From Persicimonas caeni (GTDB lineage Bacteria; Myxococcota_A; Bradymonadia; Bradymonadales; Bradymonadaceae), in NCBI RefSeq assembly GCF_006517175.1, contig NZ_CP041186.1:5297074-5361073 (forward strand): a stretch of DNA of 64,000 nt, written 5' to 3'. Of the stretch, positions 34,434 to 43,038 are shown in pieces. The notes beneath the pieces were generated by a model that was given only the letters and a program-made list of their open reading frames with translations, searched no databases and had not been told where the DNA came from. Both the position numbers and the translations under genes were made by a program. Within the stretch, counting starts at the first letter, position 1, and each line of letters begins with the position of its first letter.

Positions 34434-36608
34434 TTAGTTCCTCATGGCGACGATCGGTTGGATGCGCGTGGCCAATCGCGCCGGATACAGCGTCGAGATG
34501 GTGCTCACGGCGACGATGGCGGCGAAGGCCCACAACACGTTGTCGACGCTGAGCGTCGGGTAGAGGTGGTCGCCGGCGAAAAGGAATCGCAAGAAGTCGG
34601 TCGTTGCGGGGATGCCCGTGTGCCCGGCGATGGCCACGATGAGCGCGCCGAGCCCGCAGCCGGCGAGCCCGGCGGCGAGGCCCAAGATGAGCGTCTCGAG
34701 CAAGAAGAGCGCCATGACGTACCAGCGCTGGGCGCCGATGGCGCGCATGGTGCCGATCTCGCCGGTGCGCTCGACGGTGGCCATGACCATCGAGTTGTTG
34801 ATGATGACCAGCGCCACCAAAAAGATGATGCCGATGGCCACGAAGAGCGCCAGGCGGATGACGATGACGAATTGGCCGACGATGCCGGCGGCCTTCTGCC
34901 AGTCGACCACGGTCAGCCCCAGGTCGTGCTCGTCGATGACGGCGCGGACGTCGGCCATCGTCTGCTGCAGCTTGGAGGAGTCCTCGAGCAGAATGGCCGC
35001 GTTGCGGGCCAGTCCGTTGTCGATCTGGGCGGGGTCGTAGGTGCTGTCGGTCTGGCGGTCGATCTCGATGGTGTCGTCGGGCTCACTCGGCTCACTTGGC
35101 TCGGTCGGCTCGGTTTGCCCGGCGATCCCGGCCTCGTCGGTGTTCTGGGTCTCGTCGGTATTCTGAATCTCGTCGGCGTTTTGGGCGACCTCCTCGTCAT
35201 CCTCCTCGACGACGAGCGAATCGCCGCCGCCAAAGAGCGCGTCCTCGGCCTCGTCGCGGCGGATGTCCTCGACGCCGACCTCGTCGCGCATCTCGGCGAT
35301 CTCTTGCTGCGCCTCCTCACTCATCGCCCCGTAGAGCGTGCGGAAGGTGGGCATGTCGATCAGGTTGACGCTGCCCGACAGGTCGGAGTCCTCCATGCCC
35401 TCGAACTGGAAGGTCCCGTAGAACTTGGTGTTGCGCGAGCGCGGAAAGCCCCGGTCGGTGAACGCCTGCAGGGTGATCGTCTCGCCGACTTCGAACTCGT
35501 GCATGCGCATCAGCGGGGCGAGTTCGTCGTAGAAGAAGGTGTAGCGCTCGTCGAAGTTGTCGTCGGTCAGGGCCAAAAACTCGGTCAACAGATCCTTGGC
35601 GTCGTCCGACTCCGAGCCCAGGTAGTCGGCCACCCGCTCTTTGATGGTGGCGACCTTGTCGGGCTGCAGCCCGAAGATGACCTGGCGGTACTGTTTTTGA
35701 AGGCGTTTGACGTCGTTTCGCAACAGCTCGTCGTCGGCCAGCACGCGCTCCTCTTCGTGAATCTCCTCGTGGAGCTTATCGAGCTCGCGGGCGACGTTGT
35801 TCTTGAGCCACTCCTCGTAGGCGCGGTTGCTCACCAAGAGCCCACGCTCGCCGGGCGGAATCATCTCGCCTTTGACGATCTCGAAGCGGTCGAAATACGT
35901 GGCGAAGCGCTGCGGGTCGGTGCCCAGCACGCGCATGAACACGAGGCGCCCGTCGGAGGAGAGCGGGGCGATCTTGGTGTCGAGGAAGAAGAGCGCCTCG
36001 CGCGGGTTCTCGCGCAGGTCCTCGTCCCAGAAGGTGTCGTCGAGCACGCGCGACAGCCGCTCGACGTTCTCGCGGTAGGTCTCGGCGTTGGAGGCGATCT
36101 GGGCGCGCGCCTCGTTCTCGGCCTTCAGGTCCTCGGCCATCGCCCGAAGCTGGTCGGCCAGCGGGTCGACCTCCTCCCAGTTTTGGTTGTCGACGGCGTC
36201 GCGCAGCCCGGCGATGACCTCGTCGATGCGGTTGCCCATCACAAACCGCGCCTGGGTCATGCCCATGGGCACGACCGCCTTGACGTTGTCGATCTTCTCG
36301 ATGGGCTCGCGCACCTTCGAGAAGTCCTCGATCTCGCCGATATTATCGCCTCCGAGCATCACGTCGCCGAACAGGGCGAGCTCGTCCTCGGCGTCGGCCG
36401 AGTAGATCTGCAGGTGGCCCGCCAGGCTCTGGGTGACCGTCTTCTCCATGGAGCGCTCGACGCTGTCGAGCAGCGACGTCCCCAGCACCAGCAGGGCGGT
36501 GCCGAACATCAGGATAAAGCCCACGATCAGGCTCTTCATCCGATGGTTGACCACGCTGCGCGCGGCGGTGAGCACCAGGAGGCGAAATGTGGCTAGGAAA
36601 TTACTCAT
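34434..36608 (-). CDS. ABC transporter permease, FtsX/MacB type (2), with enlarged periplasmic domain
   Basis: 724 residues, much larger than the usual 400. It has an N-terminal helix (SLIVGFILMFGTALLVLG), about 500 residues of periplasmic domain and the C-terminal FtsX region with VERTGEIGTMRAIGAQRWYV and two further helices. The periplasmic part includes an Asp/Glu/Thr/Pro-rich linker (NTDETQNTDEAG) near residues 485-515. It would form a heterodimer with the smaller permease. Both lack an ATPase domain; the matching ATPase is at 38172. Confidence 0.87.
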   Translation of the reverse strand: MSNFLATFRLLVLTAARSVVNHRMKSLIVGFILMFGTALLVLGTSLLDSVERSMEKTVTQSLAGHLQIYSADAEDELALFGDVMLGGDNIGEIEDFSKVREPIEKIDNVKAVVPMGMTQARFVMGNRIDEVIAGLRDAVDNQNWEEVDPLADQLRAMAEDLKAENEARAQIASNAETYRENVERLSRVLDDTFWDEDLRENPREALFFLDTKIAPLSSDGRLVFMRVLGTDPQRFATYFDRFEIVKGEMIPPGERGLLVSNRAYEEWLKNNVARELDKLHEEIHEEERVLADDELLRNDVKRLQKQYRQVIFGLQPDKVATIKERVADYLGSESDDAKDLLTEFLALTDDNFDERYTFFYDELAPLMRMHEFEVGETITLQAFTDRGFPRSRNTKFYGTFQFEGMEDSDLSGSVNLIDMPTFRTLYGAMSEEAQQEIAEMRDEVGVEDIRRDEAEDALFGGGDSLVVEEDDEEVAQNADEIQNTDETQNTDEAGIAGQTEPTEPSEPSEPDDTIEIDRQTDSTYDPAQIDNGLARNAAILLEDSSKLQQTMADVRAVIDEHDLGLTVVDWQKAAGIVGQFVIVIRLALFVAIGIIFLVALVIINNSMVMATVERTGEIGTMRAIGAQRWYVMALFLLETLILGLAAGLAGCGLGALIVAIAGHTGIPATTDFLRFLFAGDHLYPTLSVDNVLWAFAAIVAVSTISTLYPARLATRIQPIVAMRN

Positions 36609-36996
36609 TGCAGTTCTCGTACGGCGCGCATCGGTCCTTACATGAGATGCTACTTAAGTAACTACACGAAGATTCTGTCGGTCATCTCGGCGGTTCTGAG
36701 CGCCAATGACTGCGTTGCTCCTTCTCGACGATGCGTTGCATCGCCTCGGCGTCGCGCCTTGTCCTTGACACTCAGCCCTCGCCGAGCTTTTCCGCACAAT
36801 CTCCGTGCAGTTACTTAACGAGCGTTCGGTGCGCCGCCGCAACAGTATGCGCCGAGCCCGCAAGGTTCAACTTCATTATGGGGAGCGATGTTCCAGGGCC
36901 ACACCGGAGCGCGATGACCCGGGGTGAATATCTGCGGGTTTGCGCCCGTCGCACCTACGTACCAGATGACTCCTCACGTCGAGAAATGGGCCAAAA
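36609..36996. other. 388-base divergent spacer with inverted repeat
   Basis: It lies between the start of permease 2 (minus) and the start of a lipoprotein gene (plus), so it should contain promoters for both, though none was identified with confidence. Its main feature is the inverted-repeat element at 36655-36817. A 69-codon minus-strand frame over that element shows no ribosome site and no protein-like features. Confidence 0.55.
36655..36817. mobile_element. 163-bp element with 20-bp terminal inverted repeats
   Basis: TAAGTAACTACACGAAGATT (36655-36674) matches the reverse complement of 36798-36817 at 18 of 20 bases. The interior has no gene. The structure fits a miniature inverted-repeat element or the joined ends of a lost insertion sequence. 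It sits beside the point where the export operon appears interrupted. Confidence 0.55.
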
Positions 36997-38124
36997 ATGA
37001 ACCTCCGTGTTCCGATTTCGATACTCGTTGCATCCCTGATTTGCACGGCCGCCGCCTCCGGCTGTGTGGTCCAACACCATCACCACTACAAGCAAGAGCC
37101 GTCGGGCCAACCCATCGCCGCACAGACGGCGGATGAAGCTCGCAGCGGCGGTGACGTCGGCCTCGACATCGCCTCGCCTCCCCAAGAGCCGGCGGCCGCA
37201 CAATCTCCGAGAGTCGCCGAAGCGAGCTCGGCTGCACCAGGCGCGCAGGCTTCAGATGCAACGGCGCGCGCCGGCGCGCTCGGCGACTGCGCGCTGACTA
37301 ACCACCCCACCGGCTGGGTCGACGCCGACTGCGGAGCGATGAAGCTCGTGTTGCAAACCGGTCCGGCCATGCGCGGCAAGATGCACCGGACGTTCTCCTA
37401 CGCCGGGACGTATGCGAACAGCTTGGTCGACGGCAAAGTCTCCTACTGGGGGACTCGCAAGCAAGTCGAGGTCGGCAGCAAGACGCGAGAGTCGGTCGAC
37501 TTCGTGCTTCGCAAAAACAAGATGATCGGCTTTGGCTCCTCCTCGCCCGATCGTGATGGCGAGGTTGTCGCCCATGGTCTGTACACCATTGCGCCCACCG
37601 CGCGCGGCAGAATGGGCATGCTGTGCATGCAGGAGGCCGAGTTCGACCGCGACCGATGCCTGGCGTACTTCGACCAGCTCATCGAAGCTCAAAGCCTGGA
37701 GGGCATTGGCCTCCAGCACGGGGCCAAGGTCGAGGTGGCCGGGGTCGAGCTCACCTCCAAGGGCGCCTGCTACTTTTCGAGACCTCATGCCCTTTCGTGC
37801 CCCAACGGCGGCATCAAGTTCGCGGCGGACTCGCCTGCGGGCGTGCGCACTGCGCTGAGAGAGAGAGTGGCCATGCTTCAAGACGGAGAGGGGATCGAAG
37901 GCTTCCACAACCCGCATCGTTCAGTCGACTGCCGAGTGGGCGACTACAGCACGACCTGCCATGAAATCTCCTACCAGGGCGTGCTCTCCAAGCCCATTTC
38001 CATGTACTACGATGCCGTGGTCGACGCGGCCGAGTCGTCCTATCACTGGACGTGCAGCTACTCGACCCGGGACGGGGCACCGGCACCATGCAAAGCAGTC
38101 TTCGGTAAGTTCGTCAGGCACTGA
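36997..38124 (+). CDS. Lipoprotein of unknown function
   Basis: 375 residues. The lipobox is AAASGC, with Cys23 followed by a His-rich patch (VVQHHHHYKQE). About 70 residues of Ala/Pro/Ser/Gln-rich linker lead to a 280-residue globular domain with ten or so scattered cysteines (TSKGACYFSRPHALSCPNGG, HWTCSYSTRDGAPAPCKAVF), probably disulfide-bonded. No family was recognised. It is on the opposite strand to the export genes on either side and stands between the permeases and their ATPase. Confidence 0.75.
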   Translation: MNLRVPISILVASLICTAAASGCVVQHHHHYKQEPSGQPIAAQTADEARSGGDVGLDIASPPQEPAAAQSPRVAEASSAAPGAQASDATARAGALGDCALTNHPTGWVDADCGAMKLVLQTGPAMRGKMHRTFSYAGTYANSLVDGKVSYWGTRKQVEVGSKTRESVDFVLRKNKMIGFGSSSPDRDGEVVAHGLYTIAPTARGRMGMLCMQEAEFDRDRCLAYFDQLIEAQSLEGIGLQHGAKVEVAGVELTSKGACYFSRPHALSCPNGGIKFAADSPAGVRTALRERVAMLQDGEGIEGFHNPHRSVDCRVGDYSTTCHEISYQGVLSKPISMYYDAVVDAAESSYHWTCSYSTRDGAPAPCKAVFGKFVRH

Positions 38125-38171
38125 GTCGAGGCGGCCGACGTCCATCGTCCGCTCGGTCTGCTCAGACGAGA

Positions 38172-38885
38172 TCAGGCGGTCGCCTCTTCGAGGACTTCGC
38201 GGTGCTCGTCGTGGCTGACCTGGCCGTCGACCAGCTCGATGACGCGCTCGGCGCGCTCGATGATCTTGGGGTCGTGGCTCGAGAAGATGAACGTGGTGTC
38301 CATCGTCTGGTTGATGTGGCGCATCAGGTCGATGATGTTGCGCCCAGTGGTCGAGTCGAGGTTGGCGGTGGGCTCGTCGGCCATGACGATCTGGGGCTGG
38401 GTGACGAGCGCGCGGGCGATGGCCACGCGCTGGCGTTGGCCGCCGCTGAGCTCGTTGGGCCGCTGGGTGAGTTGCGGGGTCAGGTCGACCTTCTCGACCA
38501 TTTCCTCGACGCGCTTTTTGCGCTCGGCCTTGCTCAGCTCGCCCTGGAGCAGCAGGGGGAACTCGACGTTGTGGAAGACGTCGAGCACGTCGATGAGGTT
38601 GAAGCTCTGGAAGATGAACCCGAGCTTGTGCAGCCGCAGGTCGGTCAGCTCGCTGTCGGACAACTCCGAGGTCGACTGCCCGTCGATGAGCACCTGGCCC
38701 CGGGTGGGGATATCGATGCAGCCGATGAGGTTGAGCACGGTGGTCTTACCGCTGCCCGACGGGCCGGCGATGGTGGTGAACTCACCGCGACGAATGGTCA
38801 AATCGATGCCCTTGAGGGCTTTGACGACCGTATTACCCAGTGGGTAATCCTTGTCGACACTTCGAAGCTCGACGATCGCTGACAT
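38172..38885 (-). CDS. ABC transporter ATPase, LolD/MacB type
   Basis: 237 residues. Walker A is GPSGSGKTT (41-49), the signature LSGGQRQRVAIARAL, Walker B IVMADEPTANLD, and the H-loop FIFSSHDPKII. The Q-loop region LGFIFQSFNLIDVLDVFHNV is typical of the LolD/MacB/FtsE subfamily. It is the natural energiser of the two FtsX/MacB-type permeases at 33086-36608, although a plus-strand gene separates them. GGAGAAG lies about 8 bases before the ATG. Confidence 0.9.
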   Translation of the reverse strand: MSAIVELRSVDKDYPLGNTVVKALKGIDLTIRRGEFTTIAGPSGSGKTTVLNLIGCIDIPTRGQVLIDGQSTSELSDSELTDLRLHKLGFIFQSFNLIDVLDVFHNVEFPLLLQGELSKAERKKRVEEMVEKVDLTPQLTQRPNELSGGQRQRVAIARALVTQPQIVMADEPTANLDSTTGRNIIDLMRHINQTMDTTFIFSSHDPKIIERAERVIELVDGQVSHDEHREVLEEATA

Positions 38886-39093
38886 GGGTGGACTTCTCCA
38901 AAAAAGTACGACAGCACTGCGCGCCCGACAGTGGGCCGCGCTGTAGAGTAGGCGCGAGGGGAGCGACCTTCAACCAACTTTCGTGTTACAGGGCGCGGCG
39001 CATATTGCCCAGTCGTGCTTTGCGCCGCGGTCGCCCTCCATGTAAGCTGGCGCGGCCACGATTTTATTCAGATTTTGCCCTGACGGAGGGGGA

Positions 39094-41013
39094 ATGAAGT
39101 ACTGCATCTCGATTTTTGTCGCCCTAGCGAGCGTCGCGTTGTCCGGTTGTGCCCAAGAGAAGCTCGAGATCAAGAACCCGTTTCCTACGCGTCAGGAGCT
39201 CGTTCAAATCTCGGCGAAGAGCGTCGAGCTCGACGCCGTCGAGCAGCCCGAGGTCGCCCAGGTCGAGACCTGGGAGCTGACCGGGCCGCTGCCCGACCAG
39301 ATCGGCTACCGGGCGCACACTCCGGCCGACGCGGTCGAAGAGGCGTTCTACAACGCCATCGGCTCCGATACTAAGACGCTCCAAGGCTCCGAATCGATGC
39401 ATTGCGCCGCGCGCGAGGTCGGCCATTTCGTGCTCGAGCACGACAAGCTTCCCTACGAGAGCCTCCAACAATTCATCTTCGCGCGCTGCGGGGTGATGAC
39501 CACGGCCCACGGGGTCCAGTACCGCACGCGACCGGGGGCCACGCAGGCCGATGGGATCGCGCAGGCCGAAGGGGCGGTCGAGTCGGTGCGCAAGCACGCC
39601 GACCAGGTGCAGCACACCGTCGACGCCGGCTTCTGGCGAGGACAGAAGGGCGATCAGGTGATCTTCGTGACCACGACCGGTCGGAAGATCGTCGAGCTGC
39701 AGCCTACGCCGATGGAGGCCGCGCCGGGCGGCAAGGTCGTGCTGCAGGGGCGCGTGCTGCTGCCGAAGATGAGCTACGCCTACGGGCTGATCAACCAGGG
39801 TGATTTCGGCTACGAGCGCTGCAAGACCGACCCGAGCGTGCCCATGCCGGCGTTTCGCATCGAATGCGCCGCGAACACGGCCGACGAGCTCGCCTACTTC
39901 CAGCTGGCCGCGAAGGCCAAGTCGTCGGTGATGGCGCGCTCGTTGCTCGTCCAGCTCGTCTGGCCCGGCGGTGAGCTCTCGAAGGTGTATCGCTCTCCGG
40001 CCACGCGCCGTGCGCTCGTCAAGGCGCAGCGCGAGCAGCGAGCTGCTGCGTCTCGGGCCGAGGCCCAGCAGGAAGGCGGTAAGCCGGCTGCGGGCAGTGA
40101 GTTGGAGGGCGGTGAGCAAGATGGCAGTGAGCAAGATGGCAGTGAGCAAGAAGGCGGCGAGCAGGCCGAACAGGCGCAAGCCGTCGAGCCCGTGCCGCTG
40201 GTCGCTTCGTCGGGCGGCGCCTCGGGTGATTTCCCCGACTACTTCGTCACCCTGCTCAACAAGGTTCGCGAAGAGGCCAACATGAATCCGGTCGACCACG
40301 CAGCCAAGCAGTCGGCGTCGATCCAGTCGGTCACCAAGCAATACATCGCGGCCAACCGCGAAGACGACGAGGCGACCGCCAACAAGCTCATCATGGGCGT
40401 GATGGCCGGCTGGGACGTCGACGGTCCCGTGGTCGACGCGGGGATTTCGAGCAGCTGGATCATGAGTCGTGACCCGGTGCAGCTTCTGGAGTCGATGCTC
40501 GAGACGCCGGGCGGCCGCCAGACGCTCATGGACCCGATGGCCTCGCAGGTGGCGCTGGGCATCCACGACCACGAAACCTCGATGAGCAGCATCGTCGCCT
40601 CGTACGCGTTCGTGCCCGACGAGCACCCCAACCGACGCACCAAGCGGGTGCTCGACGCGCTCGAAGAGCAGCGCGAGGCCTTCGGGTCGCGTGCGCCCAA
40701 GGAAGACTCGCGACTGCGCTCGGTGAGCCGCAAGCTGGCCGAGAAGATCGAGAAGGGCGACGTCGGCGTCGTCGAAGCGCGCGACTTGCTCATGGACCGC
40801 GTCTCCCAACGCTACCGCAAGCCGGTCTACGGGTCTGCGTTCGTGACCCATTCGCTCGACGAGATCGATTTTCCCAAGCAGCTTTTGACGCCCAAAAACC
40901 TGCCCGTGTCGATCATTGTCGCCCCGTTCACCAAAAAGGGGTTTCCGTGGACGATGTACGCGGTCGTGATCGTCTTCCCGCAGCAGCCCAAGGCGAATAT
41001 TGCCGGGCTGTGA
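39094..41013 (+). CDS. Large lipoprotein, possible CAP/SCP-like C-terminal domain
   Basis: 639 residues; GGAGGGGG directly precedes the ATG. Lipobox LSGC, with Cys19. Residues 30-320 form an unrecognised domain with several cysteines. A Glu/Gln/Gly/Asp-rich linker (GSEQDGSEQEGGEQAEQAQA) at about 345-370 leads to a domain starting DYFVTLLNKVREEANMNPVD that weakly resembles CAP/SCP-type secreted domains. This assignment is tentative. The first part of the divergent spacer is shared with the ATPase gene. A hairpin terminator follows. Confidence 0.75.
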   Translation: MKYCISIFVALASVALSGCAQEKLEIKNPFPTRQELVQISAKSVELDAVEQPEVAQVETWELTGPLPDQIGYRAHTPADAVEEAFYNAIGSDTKTLQGSESMHCAAREVGHFVLEHDKLPYESLQQFIFARCGVMTTAHGVQYRTRPGATQADGIAQAEGAVESVRKHADQVQHTVDAGFWRGQKGDQVIFVTTTGRKIVELQPTPMEAAPGGKVVLQGRVLLPKMSYAYGLINQGDFGYERCKTDPSVPMPAFRIECAANTADELAYFQLAAKAKSSVMARSLLVQLVWPGGELSKVYRSPATRRALVKAQREQRAAASRAEAQQEGGKPAAGSELEGGEQDGSEQDGSEQEGGEQAEQAQAVEPVPLVASSGGASGDFPDYFVTLLNKVREEANMNPVDHAAKQSASIQSVTKQYIAANREDDEATANKLIMGVMAGWDVDGPVVDAGISSSWIMSRDPVQLLESMLETPGGRQTLMDPMASQVALGIHDHETSMSSIVASYAFVPDEHPNRRTKRVLDALEEQREAFGSRAPKEDSRLRSVSRKLAEKIEKGDVGVVEARDLLMDRVSQRYRKPVYGSAFVTHSLDEIDFPKQLLTPKNLPVSIIVAPFTKKGFPWTMYAVVIVFPQQPKANIAGL

Positions 41014-41027
41014 GGTGAGCTGTGAGC

Positions 41028-41053
41028 AAAGTGCGCTCGAAAGCGCTCTTTTC
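41028..41053 (+). terminator. Terminator after large lipoprotein gene
   Basis: Ten-base arms (41028-41037 and 41042-41051) pair with one mismatch around a CGAA tetraloop, AAAGTGCGCT with AGCGCTCTTT, and are followed by TT. A second, T-less hairpin GCCGGGGG/CCCCCGGC lies at 41091-41111. Confidence 0.7.
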
Positions 41054-41164
41054 GCAGTGAGTTGACTCGTGGTAGCCAATAGGCGTTTGCGCCGGGGGGG
41101 ACACCCCCGGCGACCAGACCTGGAAGGTCTGCCTCCGATTGGTTGGTTCCGACACGCGAGCTTT

Positions 41165-42958
41165 ATGACGACTGCAGTACTGGTGGTGCTGGGGATTCTG
41201 CTGTTGGCCGTGGTGCTCTTCATCACCGAAGTCATCCCCGTCGACCAGACCGCGCTCGGCATCATGGTGCTCCTGGCGCTGTTGGGCCCGTGGACCGGCA
41301 TCAGCCCCCAGGAGGCCATCTCCGGGTTCTCCAATCCGGCGACGATCACCGTCTTGGCGATGCTCATCTTGAGCGAAGGCGTGCGGCGCACAGGCGCGGT
41401 GCAGCTCTTGGGGCAGTGGTTGTCGGGCTTCGCCAAAGACAGCGAGATGCGCCAACTCGGCGTGACCATCGCCTTGCCGGGGCTCTCCTCGGGCTTTCTG
41501 AACAACACACCCATCGTCGCCCTGATGGTGCCGGTCGTCTCCGACATGGCCCACCGGGGGCGCGTGTCGCCCTCGAAGCTTCTCATTCCGCTCTCGTACG
41601 CCTCGATGCTCGGCGGCATGCTCACCGTGGTGGGCACGTCGACGAACCTGCTGGCGAGTAACGTCAGCGAGCGGCTGCTGGGGCATCCCTTCTCGATGTT
41701 CGAGTTCTTCGAGCTCGGCTTGTTGGTGCTCGTCAGCGGCGCCATCTTCATGATGACGCTCGGCCCCAGGCTGTTGCCCGAGCGCATCAAGCCCGACGAA
41801 TCCTTCCTCGATGAGTACGGCATGATGCCGTACCTGGCCAAGCTGCAGGTGGCCGAAGGGGCGGCGGTGCTGGGTCGTACGATTCGCGTGGTGCTCGACG
41901 AGAGCGAACTCGACGTCGATATCCTGCAGTTGATTCGCGACGACAAGGTCTTTCGCCAGCCGTTGGGCGCCAAGCAGTTCGCCGCGGGCGATATCCTGGT
42001 GGTGCGAGCGCGTCGACAAACCCTCGATCGTCTGTCGGCGATGTACGGCCTCGAGATGATGCCGGCGGTGCTCTCCGAGGAGGATATCGAGATCAGCGAC
42101 GAGCCACACGAGCTCGCCGAGATCGTCATCCCCTCCGGGTCGACGATGGTGGGCAAGCCGCTGAGCGAGTTGGCGGTGCTCGAGCAGCTCAACGCACGCC
42201 TGTTGGCCATTCGCCGGCGCGCCGAGGTGTTGCACGACCGCATCGAGAACGTGCCCTTGGCCAGCGGCGATACGCTCCTGGTCCAGGTGCCTAGCGGCGC
42301 GTGGAAGGATAGCGAGAGCACCCACGACTTTCTGCTCCTCAAGAGCGACCAGCCCAAGCAGTACCGCTACGACAAGATCCCGGTCGCCGTCGCCATTCTC
42401 GTCGGCGTGGTGATCGCCGCCTCGATTGGCCTGGCGCCGATCGTCATCAGCGCGCTCGCCGGAGTGGTGCTCATGGGGCTCTTCGGCGTACTTCGCCCCC
42501 AGGAACTGTACGAATCGGTGCGCTGGGACATCATCTTTCTTCTGGCGGGGGTCATCCCGCTGGGCATGGCGCTCGAGGAGAGCGGCGCGGCGAGCCTGCT
42601 GGGCCACGCCGTCGCCGAGGTGGCCACGGTGCTGCCCGCGTTGGGCGTGTTGTGGGTGCTCTACATGATCACGAGCCTGGTGACCGCGTTTATCAGCAAC
42701 AACGCCAGCGTGTTGTTGCTGCTGCCGGTGGCCTTCGAGACGGCCGTCGAGATCGGTGCCGAGCCCTTTAGCTTCATTCTGGCGGTTACCTTCGCCGCCA
42801 GTGCCGCGTTCATCAGTCCGCTGGGATACCAAACCAACCTGTTCGTGTACGGGCCGGGCGGCTACAAGGTCACCGATTACGTGCGCCTGGGCTTGCCCCT
42901 GCAGCTTGTGTGCAGCGTGGTGACGGTCTTGGGAATCTGGATGATCTGGGGCGTGTGA
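41165..42958 (+). CDS. SLC13/DASS-family anion transporter with TrkA-C domains (1)
   Basis: 597 residues from ATG 41165, which begins directly with a membrane helix (VLVVLGILLLAVVLFITEVI). The family motifs are SGFLNNTPIVALMVPVV and VVGTSTNLLAS in the first half and TAFISNNASVLLLLPVA with FISPLGYQTN in the second. Two TrkA-C-like domains occupy the central cytoplasmic region (about 215-400). Family members carry sulfate, phosphate, dicarboxylates or silicate with Na+ or H+. The substrate here is not proven. A GTG at 41069 would add 32 basic residues and is rejected. It is convergent with its paralogue. Confidence 0.87.
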   Translation: MTTAVLVVLGILLLAVVLFITEVIPVDQTALGIMVLLALLGPWTGISPQEAISGFSNPATITVLAMLILSEGVRRTGAVQLLGQWLSGFAKDSEMRQLGVTIALPGLSSGFLNNTPIVALMVPVVSDMAHRGRVSPSKLLIPLSYASMLGGMLTVVGTSTNLLASNVSERLLGHPFSMFEFFELGLLVLVSGAIFMMTLGPRLLPERIKPDESFLDEYGMMPYLAKLQVAEGAAVLGRTIRVVLDESELDVDILQLIRDDKVFRQPLGAKQFAAGDILVVRARRQTLDRLSAMYGLEMMPAVLSEEDIEISDEPHELAEIVIPSGSTMVGKPLSELAVLEQLNARLLAIRRRAEVLHDRIENVPLASGDTLLVQVPSGAWKDSESTHDFLLLKSDQPKQYRYDKIPVAVAILVGVVIAASIGLAPIVISALAGVVLMGLFGVLRPQELYESVRWDIIFLLAGVIPLGMALEESGAASLLGHAVAEVATVLPALGVLWVLYMITSLVTAFISNNASVLLLLPVAFETAVEIGAEPFSFILAVTFAASAAFISPLGYQTNLFVYGPGGYKVTDYVRLGLPLQLVCSVVTVLGIWMIWGV

Positions 42959-43038
42959 TTTTCGGCAGGGTGTCGGCCTTGCAGGAAAGATGGCGTTTCT
43001 GGCTCTGCAGGGCTTGCACCTCATAGCACGCCAGGACC

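Noticed and set aside
34071-36596. Plus-strand open frame of 841 codons over the large permease
   Set aside because: The minus-strand frame has FtsX motifs and a coupled start. The plus frame is biased to Asp, His and Gly, as expected of a shadow.
36654-36863. 69-codon minus-strand frame in the divergent spacer
   Set aside because: It lies across the inverted-repeat element and is very Arg/Ser-rich, with no ribosome site.
36609-36996. A full insertion sequence
   Set aside because: Only short terminal repeats are seen and no transposase frame exists between or beside them.
39124-42357. Minus-strand open frame of over 1,000 codons spanning two plus-strand genes
   Set aside because: It covers a lipoprotein gene and a transporter gene that each have start sites and family features; the product itself resembles nothing.
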